From: Actinomycetota bacterium
GTDB taxonomy: Bacteria > Actinomycetota > Thermoleophilia > Solirubrobacterales > Solirubrobacteraceae
Length of the DNA stretch: 5,398 bases
Reading direction: 5' to 3'
NCBI GenBank assembly: GCA_005788585.1
Contig: SYBY01000397.1
Location: forward strand, 1-5,398
A program made the position numbers and the translations under genes. The notes beneath the pieces are model-generated. The model was not told the DNA's origin. It saw nothing but the letters and a program-made list of their open reading frames with translations, and made no database searches. Shown here in pieces: positions 1 through 5,132 of this stretch. Numbering within the stretch: the first letter of the stretch is position 1; each line of letters starts with the position of its first letter.

Positions 1-387
1 CGACTGGATGTTCTTCACGCCGGCGCGGACGACGCCCTCGAAGTCGACGCCCTTGTGGTCGTAGAAGCGCCGGTCCTCGATCGCGATCGTCGCGTTCTTC
101 ATGTTCTGCGGGATCTCCCGCGACTTGATCGGCCGGCGCAGGACGCTGGACTCGATGAAGCCCAGGCGCGTGCCGTCAGCGGCGTACACGACGCTCGTGG
201 TGCCCGGGTCCTGCGGCTTGAGCTCGCGCAGGTCGGGTGCGCTCTGCGCGATGCCGACGACCCACGCGACGGCCCCGAGCCCGCTGAGCGCGAGCAGCGT
301 GACGAAGACCCCGAGGACGAGGAAGGCGGGCTTGGAGGCGCCACCGCGTTGACGGCGGCGGCGCAGGCGGTCACGGCGAGCGGACAT
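1..387 (-). CDS. Class A penicillin-binding protein, N-terminal fragment (GT51 transglycosylase start), truncated by window edge
   Basis: The reading frame opens at an ATG (complement of 385-387) and stays open for 129 codons to base 1, so only the N-terminus is visible. Residues 1-18 are strongly basic (MSARRDRLRRRRQRGG), as expected for a cytoplasmic tail. Residues 20-48 form one hydrophobic membrane anchor. From about residue 64 the sequence fits the start of a GT51 peptidoglycan glycosyltransferase domain: VVYAADGTRLG, then IPQNMKNATIAIEDRRFYDH, with E104 in the family's E-D-x-x-F-x-x-H-x-G motif as the expected catalytic glutamate. Known class A PBPs polymerise lipid II outside the membrane and carry a C-terminal transpeptidase domain, which would lie beyond the left edge. 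No clear Shine-Dalgarno precedes the ATG. An in-frame GTG nine codons upstream is an alternative start. The gene follows the mechanosensitive channel gene on the same strand after 53 bp. Family assignment is firm; the exact paralogue cannot be told from this fragment. Confidence 0.9.
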   Translation of the reverse strand, partial: MSARRDRLRRRRQRGGASKPAFLVLGVFVTLLALSGLGAVAWVVGIAQSAPDLRELKPQDPGTTSVVYAADGTRLGFIESSVLRRPIKSREIPQNMKNATIAIEDRRFYDHKGVDFEGVVRAGVKNIQS

Positions 388-440
388 GACGGTGCAAGAA
401 CACGCCGGAGTCACGATCGACCCGCGGCGAGCAGAAAAGT

Positions 441-1232
441 CTAGCCAGCAGCCGGGTTCGGCCCCGAGGGGCCAGCTCCTGCGTCGCCCTCGGGAAGCAG
501 GCGCGCCGCCCGCAGTCGGCTCAGGCACTGTGCGCGCAGCTCGCCTTCGGCAGCGAGGCGCTGGGCGGGCATCGTCGTGGGGCCGCTCACCACGAGCTTC
601 ACGGCGCCCTCGAGCACCATGTCCGCGACGCGCACCGAGGCGTGCCCGGCGGTCTCGTCGCGGAGCACCGTCACCGCGCGCTCCACGTCGGCTTCGGGCG
701 GCAGCCACAGGACGACCTCCGTGCCGACCTCCGGGGAGATGATCGTGTCGTTGCGGACGATCGCGCCGATCATCTCCTTGTTCGGGACGATGACCCGCGC
801 GTTGGCGGCCGTGCGGATGTAGGTCGAGGTCAGCCGGACGTCCTCCACGACGCCGGTGTGGTCACCGACGGTGATCGCGTCGCCGATGCGCACGGGCTGC
901 GCGACGGCGAGCTGGACGCCGGCCAGCGCGTTGCCGAGCACCTGCTGGCTGGCGAAGCCGACGATGGCGGCCAGCAGGGCGGTGGAGGCCAGCAGGCTGC
1001 TCGTGACGCTGCTCAGCGCGTCGATCTGCGAGATCGCGACGAAGACGCCGAACGCCAGGATCACCGCGACGACGAGCCGCCGGATGACGTTGAAGCGCGT
1101 GGCCAGCACGGGGTCGACGCGGTCGCCCGCCATCGCACCCGCGTGGCCCAGCATGTTCCGCACGATGAGGGCCGCGGCTCCGGCCACCAGGAGGGCGACC
1201 CCGGCGGCGATGGCACCATCCACCCAGTCCAT
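441..1232 (-). CDS. MscS-family small-conductance mechanosensitive ion channel
   Basis: This 263-residue protein has the layout of a minimal MscS channel, which opens under membrane tension to release solutes on osmotic downshock. Hydrophobic segments lie at about residues 7-27 (TM1), 48-70 (TM2) and 77-115 (TM3 and its kinked extension). The pore-lining and beta-domain signature is clear: GFASQQVLGNALAGVQL (92-108), then QPVRIGDAITVGDHTGVVED (112-131) and RVIVPNKEMI (146-155). A mixed alpha/beta cytoplasmic domain follows to about residue 247, then a short Gly/Pro/Ala tail. The frame is open a further 85 codons upstream to 1487. That extension lies antisense to the glycosyltransferase coding region and reads as low-complexity Ala/Ser/Thr, so I start at the ATG (complement of 1230-1232) directly before TM1. 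A weak AGG lies 5-7 bases before this ATG. The length is close to that of E. coli MscS (286 residues). The stop is TAG at 441-443. Confidence 0.92.
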   Translation of the reverse strand: MDWVDGAIAAGVALLVAGAAALIVRNMLGHAGAMAGDRVDPVLATRFNVIRRLVVAVILAFGVFVAISQIDALSSVTSSLLASTALLAAIVGFASQQVLGNALAGVQLAVAQPVRIGDAITVGDHTGVVEDVRLTSTYIRTAANARVIVPNKEMIGAIVRNDTIISPEVGTEVVLWLPPEADVERAVTVLRDETAGHASVRVADMVLEGAVKLVVSGPTTMPAQRLAAEGELRAQCLSRLRAARLLPEGDAGAGPSGPNPAAG

Positions 1233-1233
1233 G
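1230..1233. other. Shared divergent start site: overlapping start codons in CATG
   Basis: The palindrome CATG holds the ATG of the plus-strand glycosyltransferase (1231-1233) and, on the other strand, the ATG of the MscS channel (1230-1232). The two start codons overlap by two bases and leave no intergenic DNA. Each gene's promoter would therefore lie within the other's coding sequence, or one start is mis-assigned. The plus-strand gene has an alternative in-frame ATG at 1210, which would increase the overlap. The channel has an in-frame GTG at codon 4. Neither side shows a strong Shine-Dalgarno. Both chosen starts lie just ahead of well-supported protein sequence. Confidence 0.6.
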
Positions 1234-2484
1234 ACGCCTGACGGTACCCCAGCCACCGCCCGTCCCCCCGTCGCCGCCCGGGTTCGCGCGGCGCTCGCCA
1301 CGCCCGCCTGGCGCGACGCGCTGACCGCGCTCGCCGCCTCCCGGCTGCTCGTCGTCGCGGCCGGGATGTTCGCCGCGGCGGTGTTCGGGTTCAGCGCCCG
1401 GGCGGAGGACTTCGACCCGGCGGGGTTGACGATCGGGCTCGGGTCGGTGGGCGACGTGGTCGCGGCGCCCTTCGCCCGCTGGGACACGGTGTGGTTCCTG
1501 GCGATCGCCGGCGACGGCTACGACGGCGGCGCGCGCGCGGCGTTCTTCCCGCTGTACCCGCTGCTCGTGGGCGCGGTCGGGACGGTGCTGGGCAGCGACC
1601 TGATCGCGGGGGTCGTGGTGTCGCTCGTGGCGTGCACGGGCGCGCTCGTCGCGCTGCACCGCCTCGTCGCGCTGGACTTCGGCGACCGCGTGGCCCGCGG
1701 GGCGGTGCTCGGCGTCGCGTTCTTCCCCATGTCGTTCTTCCTCTCGGCCGTCTACAGCGAGGCGCTGTACCTCGCGCTGTCGGTCGGCGCGTTCCTCGCG
1801 GCGCGCACCGGGCGCTGGGCGTGGGTCGGGCTGCTCGGTGGGTGCGCCGCGGCGACCCGCAGCGCCGGGATCGTCCTGCTGCTGCCGTTGTTCGTCATCT
1901 GGTGGAAGCAGCGCGACCGCCGCCCGGCCGACCTCGCCTGGCTGGCGCTGGTGCCCGCGGGCCTGCTGGCCTACGTCGCGGGGCTCGAGATCGCCGGCCT
2001 CGACCCGCTCGCGCCGTTCGACGCCCAGGAGGTCTGGTTCCGGTCCTTCGCCGGGCCGTTCGTCGGCGCGTGGGACGGCGCGGTCGCCGCCTTCCAGGGC
2101 TCGCGGCAGCTGCTGTCAGGCGCCCGCGAGCCGGTGTACTTCACCGCCGCGGGCGGGGACCCGTACCTCGCCGCGCGGCACAACATCGAGCTCTTCGCGT
2201 GGCTCGTCCTGCTGACGCCCGCGGTCGTCGGCGTCCTGCGGCGGCTACCGATCGAGTACGGCGCCTACCTCGTCGCCGCGCTCGCCCTGCCGCTGTCCTA
2301 CCCGGTCGCGCCGCAGCCGCTGATGTCGTTCCCGCGTTTTGCCTGCGTGCTGTTCCCGCTGGCGATCTGGGCGTCGCTGTGGTGCGACGGGCACCGCTGG
2401 CGCGGGCGGGTCCTGCTCGGCGCGGGCGCGGTCGGACTGGCTGTCTACACGGGGATCTTCGCGACGTGGCACTGGACCGCCTGA
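1231..2484 (+). CDS. PIG-V/Gpi18-like polytopic mannosyltransferase family protein
   Basis: This 417-residue integral membrane protein resembles the bacterial relatives of eukaryotic PIG-V/Gpi18 (Pfam Mannosyl_trans2, COG5542), GT-C type enzymes that use a polyprenyl-phosphate sugar donor on the outer membrane face. Visible family signs are ARWDTVWFLAIAGDGYD (82-98), which has the expected W-D-x-x-W/Y-F-L-x-I-A-x-x-G-Y core; AFFPLYPLL (104-112); FFPMSFFLSAVYSEALYLAL (164-183); and MSFPRFACVLFPL (365-377). Roughly 9-11 hydrophobic segments span residues 33-413, with a hydrophilic stretch at about 256-318 that may be an extracytoplasmic loop. ATG 1231 is chosen because the open frame upstream of it (back to 856) lies antisense to the MscS channel; no good Shine-Dalgarno is seen. 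It is the first gene of an operon with the HAD hydrolase and CPBP protease genes. The acceptor is unknown: a lipid glycan, a wall polymer or a secreted protein are all possible. Family membership is well supported; mannose specificity is not. Confidence 0.85.
   Translation: MTPDGTPATARPPVAARVRAALATPAWRDALTALAASRLLVVAAGMFAAAVFGFSARAEDFDPAGLTIGLGSVGDVVAAPFARWDTVWFLAIAGDGYDGGARAAFFPLYPLLVGAVGTVLGSDLIAGVVVSLVACTGALVALHRLVALDFGDRVARGAVLGVAFFPMSFFLSAVYSEALYLALSVGAFLAARTGRWAWVGLLGGCAAATRSAGIVLLLPLFVIWWKQRDRRPADLAWLALVPAGLLAYVAGLEIAGLDPLAPFDAQEVWFRSFAGPFVGAWDGAVAAFQGSRQLLSGAREPVYFTAAGGDPYLAARHNIELFAWLVLLTPAVVGVLRRLPIEYGAYLVAALALPLSYPVAPQPLMSFPRFACVLFPLAIWASLWCDGHRWRGRVLLGAGAVGLAVYTGIFATWHWTA
2451..2455 (+). 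promoter_or_regulatory. Candidate Shine-Dalgarno for the HAD hydrolase gene
   Basis: GGGGA lies ten bases before the GTG at 2466, within the last codons of the glycosyltransferase gene. It is the best ribosome-binding candidate here and supports GTG 2466 as the start. No in-frame ATG lies ahead of the catalytic motif, and the first ATG (Met14) lies after the nucleophile Asp12. Confidence 0.4.
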
Positions 2485-3173
2485 GCCTCGTCACCTTCGA
2501 CGCGATGGGCACGCTCGTCGGGCTGCGCGACCCGATCGCGGGCCTGCGCGACGCGCTGGCGTCACGCGGGGCGCAGGTCGACGACGCGGCGGCCAGGGCC
2601 GCGATGCGCGCCGAGATCGCGTACTACCGCGCCCACCACGACGAGGCGGTCGACGTCGACGCGCTGCTCGACCTGCGCCGCCGCTGCGCCGCCGTGGTGC
2701 GCGACGCGCTGCCGCCCACCGGGCTCGACGACGACGCGATCCTCGCGGCGCTGCTGGAAGCCGTGCGCTTCGAGGTCCTGCCCGGAGCGCTGGAGGCTCT
2801 GGGCGCCGTCCGCGCGCGGGGGATCGCCACCGCCGTCGTGAGCAACTGGGACGTCTCACTGCACGCGGTGCTGCGGCAGACGGGCCTCGAGCCGCTCGTC
2901 GACCGGGTGGTGACGAGCGCCGAGGCGGGGGTCGCCAAGCCCGACCCCGCGATCTTCGCGCCGCTGCTCGACGACCTCGATCCGGCCGCTGCGCTGCACG
3001 TCGGCGACTCGCTCGAGGACGACGTCGCGGGCGCCCTGGCCGCGGGCATGCACGCCGCGCTCGTCGTGCCGGACGGGAAGCCCGCCGACGTGCCGCCCGG
3101 CGTGATCGTCCTGCGGGGACTGGCCGACCTGGCGGGAACGGACCAGCCGCTCCCGTACCCTGGAACGGACTGA
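2466..3173 (+). CDS. HAD-superfamily subfamily IA hydrolase, REG-2/HDHD3-like
   Basis: This 235-residue cytoplasmic protein carries all four haloacid dehalogenase motifs. Motif I is VTFDAMGTL (9-17), with D12 as the expected nucleophile. Motif II is VVSNWD (124-129), with S126. Motif III is K158 in GVAKPDPAIF. Motif IV is HVGDSLEDDVAGALAAGM (178-195), with D181 and D186 as likely metal ligands. The helical cap between motifs I and II (about 18-100) marks subfamily IA (C1 cap). The position two after the nucleophile, usually Asp in phosphatases (DxD), is M14. Together with the SNWD motif this points to the REG-2-like/HDHD3 branch or to a haloacid-dehalogenase-like enzyme, not a textbook phosphoglycolate phosphatase; the substrate is unknown. 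Start GTG 2466 overlaps the glycosyltransferase gene by 19 bp. The stop TGA shares its last base with the next gene's ATG (TGATG), so translational coupling is likely on both sides. Confidence 0.85.
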   Translation: MALDRLSLVTFDAMGTLVGLRDPIAGLRDALASRGAQVDDAAARAAMRAEIAYYRAHHDEAVDVDALLDLRRRCAAVVRDALPPTGLDDDAILAALLEAVRFEVLPGALEALGAVRARGIATAVVSNWDVSLHAVLRQTGLEPLVDRVVTSAEAGVAKPDPAIFAPLLDDLDPAAALHVGDSLEDDVAGALAAGMHAALVVPDGKPADVPPGVIVLRGLADLAGTDQPLPYPGTD

Positions 3174-4075
3174 TGACGAGCCTGCCTCCGGCCTACGTCC
3201 ACCCCGGCCCGCCGCCGGAGCCGCCCGAGTACCCCGAGGGCCTGCCGCCGCTGAAGGTCGGCGCGGCGACCTGGAAGCCCTGGACGGGCTTCCTCGTGAT
3301 CGTGCTCGCGTTCTCCGTCCCGCTCGTGCTGGGGATCCTCGCGGGTGTCGGGATCGCCCTCGCCGGCGGGAGCCTCGAGGACGACCTGCCCTCCGGCGTG
3401 CTCATCGGCCTGACGTTCGCGCAGGACATCGGCTTCATCCTCGCCCCGCTGCTCGTCGCGACGTGGTTCGCCACCCGGCCGAAGAGCGAGGACTTCGGCC
3501 TGGCGCCGCCGCAGCGGGCGTGGCTGGCGGTTGGTCTGCTCATCGCCGTCTACGTCGGGTACGTCGTCATCAGCGGGATCTACATCCAGGCGTTCGGCTT
3601 CGAGGCCGAGGACCAGCTGCCCGACGAGCTCGGGGTCAACGACTCGACCGTCAACCTGGTCCTCGTCCTGATCCTGATCACGGTGATGGCGCCGGTGGCG
3701 GAGGAGATCCTCTTCCGCGGCTACATCTACCGGGCGTTGCGCAACGGGCTCGGTGTCGCGGGCGCGGCGATCCTGTCGGGCGTCATCTTCGGCGGCATCC
3801 ACCTCGGGTCCTCGCCGACCGAGTTCGTGCCGCCGCTCATGCTGCTCGGCGTCGGGCTGGGGCTGCTCTACCAGTGGACGGGCTCGCTCTATGCGCCCGT
3901 GGCGCTGCACGCGTTCAACAACGCGATCGCGTTCGGTGTGCTCGTCGAGTGGTCCTGGCAGATCCCGCTGCTGGTCGCCGGATCGATCACCGTGTCGCTG
4001 CTGGCGCTGCGGCTGCTCAGCGACGCGCTCGGGAGCCGCCGGTCGGCCGCGCTCGGCGTCACGCGCACCGCCTGA
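3173..4075 (+). CDS. CPBP-family intramembrane metalloprotease (CAAX protease/Abi type)
   Basis: This 300-residue polytopic membrane protein has the three signature motifs of the CPBP (Rce1/Abi) family: E177-E178 with R182 in APVAEEILFRGYIYRAL, H210 in FGGIHLG, and H246 with N250 in LHAFNNAIAF. In this family these residues form the intramembrane catalytic or metal site. About eight hydrophobic segments lie at roughly 38-65, 76-100, 115-139, 160-176, 194-212, 218-236, 238-258 and 262-283. Residues 4-27 form a Pro-rich N-terminal arm (PPAYVHPGPPPEPPEYPEG) ahead of the membrane core, and the C-terminus is a short basic tail. ATG 3173 overlaps the HAD stop in TGATG. GGA at 3162-3164, eight bases upstream, is a weak ribosome-binding candidate, so reinitiation after the HAD gene is likely. 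Bacterial members are known in bacteriocin self-immunity and protein processing; nothing nearby shows a bacteriocin, so the substrate is unassigned. Confidence 0.9.
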   Translation: MTSLPPAYVHPGPPPEPPEYPEGLPPLKVGAATWKPWTGFLVIVLAFSVPLVLGILAGVGIALAGGSLEDDLPSGVLIGLTFAQDIGFILAPLLVATWFATRPKSEDFGLAPPQRAWLAVGLLIAVYVGYVVISGIYIQAFGFEAEDQLPDELGVNDSTVNLVLVLILITVMAPVAEEILFRGYIYRALRNGLGVAGAAILSGVIFGGIHLGSSPTEFVPPLMLLGVGLGLLYQWTGSLYAPVALHAFNNAIAFGVLVEWSWQIPLLVAGSITVSLLALRLLSDALGSRRSAALGVTRTA

Positions 4076-4093
4076 GGCCCGCGCGGCGCGCCT

Positions 4094-4123
4094 GGGACAT
4101 TCCGGCCCGCCGCGCCGTAGAAT
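4094..4123 (+). promoter_or_regulatory. Candidate sigma-70-like promoter of the L,D-transpeptidase gene, probably leaderless
   Basis: In the 55 bp gap after the CPBP gene, TAGAAT (4118-4123) is a good actinobacterial -10 (TANNNT). GGGACA (4094-4099) matches four of six bases of TTGACA at an 18 bp spacing. Transcription would start about seven bases after the -10, at or beside the ATG at 4131, giving a transcript with little or no 5' leader. This fits the absence of a proper Shine-Dalgarno; only GGCGG lies directly before the ATG. Confidence 0.5.
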
Positions 4124-4130
4124 CGGCGGC

Positions 4131-5132
4131 ATGCGTCACGGACCGGCGGTTGCCGCCCTCACCACCGCGGCGGTCGCCGCCTTCGCCGCCCCTGCCTTCG
4201 GTCAAGAGGCCGTTCCTGCCGCGACGGCGCCCGCGCCTGTGCCGGCCCCTGCTGCCGAGCCTGCCCCCGAGCCCAAGCAGGGCAAGCTCACGCTCCGCAC
4301 CGAGCGGCGGATGGGGCTCGTGCAGTCCCGCGTGAAGGTCCGCGGCACGCTGACGCCGTACGTCGCCGGCCAGAAGGTCATCGTCCGGTTCTACCGCGGT
4401 GCGAAGAAGCTCCGGGTCGTCGAGGTCAGCGTCAAGCGCGACGGCGAGGTCGGCCGCTTCACCGTCGGCTACGCGCCGAAGAAGACCGGCCGGCTGACCA
4501 TCCGCGCCGTGCATCGCCAGACCGACGAGCTCGCCTCGATCACCGCGAAGGGCGTCGGGGTCGACGTGCTGCCGCGCCGCGTCGCTCCCGGCGCGAAGGG
4601 CGCCACGGTGCGCATCATGCAGGAGCACCTCGACCGGCTCGGGTACGTCGTCGGCAAGCGCGGGGTGTTCGACGCGCGGACGGCGCGTGCGGTCCTCGCG
4701 TTCCGCAAGGTCACGGGCATGGCCCGCACGTCGCAGGCCAACGAAGAGGTCTTCGCCCGGATCGCCCGGGGCGGCGGGAAGTTCAAGGTCAAGTTCCCCA
4801 AACACGGCCGGCACGTCGAGGCCGACATCTCCCGCCAGGTGCTCGCGCTGATCGGGGCGAACGGCAAGGTCGAGCGGATCTACCCGACGTCCACGGGCGC
4901 GCCCGCCACGCCGACGATCCTGGGGTCGTTCAAGGTCTACCGCAAGGACCAGGGCACCAACGCGATCGGCATGGTGCACTCCGCGTACTTCATTCGCGGG
5001 TACGCCATCCACGGGTACAAGAGCGTGCCGACCTACAACGCGAGCCACGGATGCCTGCGCGTCCCGATCCCGGACGCGATGAACATCTTCCGCTGGGTCC
5101 GCTACGGCACGCGGGTCGACACGTACCGCTGA
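4131..5132 (+). CDS. Secreted L,D-transpeptidase (YkuD domain) with peptidoglycan-binding domain
   Basis: This 333-residue exported protein probably forms 3-3 crosslinks in peptidoglycan or attaches proteins to it. Domains in order: signal peptide (1 to about 22-24, hydrophobic Ala-rich core, likely cleavage near APAFG-QE); Pro/Ala-rich linker (25-48); a beta-rich domain of unknown family (about 52-146) with alternating hydrophobic strands such as QKVIVRFYRG and RLTIRAVHR; a PG_binding_1-like helical domain (about 154-212, with VRIMQEHLDRLGYVVG and GVFDARTARAVLAFRKVTG); and a YkuD catalytic domain (about 226-333). The catalytic signature is IHGYK (H294) and ASHGCLRVP, where H306, C308 and R310 match the family's S-H-G-C-x-R. 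PTILGSFKV (261-269) matches the T-P-x-G-x-F region. The length is normal for actinobacterial members with extra domains. ATG 4131 is supported by the signal peptide directly after it and by the -10 element upstream. The gene lies outside the preceding operon (55 bp gap). Its 3' end overlaps the opposing gene by 31 bp. Confidence 0.93.
   Translation: MRHGPAVAALTTAAVAAFAAPAFGQEAVPAATAPAPVPAPAAEPAPEPKQGKLTLRTERRMGLVQSRVKVRGTLTPYVAGQKVIVRFYRGAKKLRVVEVSVKRDGEVGRFTVGYAPKKTGRLTIRAVHRQTDELASITAKGVGVDVLPRRVAPGAKGATVRIMQEHLDRLGYVVGKRGVFDARTARAVLAFRKVTGMARTSQANEEVFARIARGGGKFKVKFPKHGRHVEADISRQVLALIGANGKVERIYPTSTGAPATPTILGSFKVYRKDQGTNAIGMVHSAYFIRGYAIHGYKSVPTYNASHGCLRVPIPDAMNIFRWVRYGTRVDTYR

Noticed and set aside
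438..443. TAGACT on the minus strand, overlapping the MscS stop, as a -10 for the penicillin-binding protein gene.
   Set aside because: It fits TANNNT, but no -35 resemblance was found at 17 bp spacing (only GC-rich sequence), and the gene may simply be read from the channel transcript.
433..476. Short GC hairpin (GGCCC/GGGCC with a TCG loop) near the 3' end of the MscS gene, followed by TTTT after the stop, as an intrinsic terminator.
   Set aside because: The 5 bp stem lies inside the coding region, well before the T run, which is only four long. Such stems are frequent by chance at this GC content.
856..1230. A 125-residue upstream extension of the glycosyltransferase on the plus strand.
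   Set aside because: It is the complement of the MscS channel coding sequence, shows Ser/Thr/Ala-rich shadow composition, and family members start near the first membrane segment.
1233..1487. An 85-residue N-terminal extension of the MscS channel (frame open to 1487 on the minus strand).
   Set aside because: It lies antisense to the strongly supported glycosyltransferase N-terminus, is low-complexity Ala/Ser/Thr, and has no place in the MscS fold. The ATG at the CATG sits directly before TM1.
3156..3161. TACCCT just before the CPBP gene as an internal -10 element.
   Set aside because: No matching -35 at the right spacing. The GGAAC at 3135-3139 suggested an ECF-type promoter, but the downstream element does not fit. 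The TGATG overlap explains expression adequately.
4084..4117. CGGCGCG/CGCGCCG inverted repeat in the gap before the L,D-transpeptidase as a terminator or operator.
   Set aside because: The 20-base loop and lack of a T run make a terminator unlikely. The repeat is pure GC and expected by chance here, although it spans the candidate promoter spacer.
2624..4132. A 502-codon minus-strand open frame antisense to the HAD and CPBP genes.
   Set aside because: Its sequence is dominated by Arg/Asp/Glu/Gln/Pro, typical of a GC-rich antisense shadow, while the plus strand carries all catalytic motifs of two known families.
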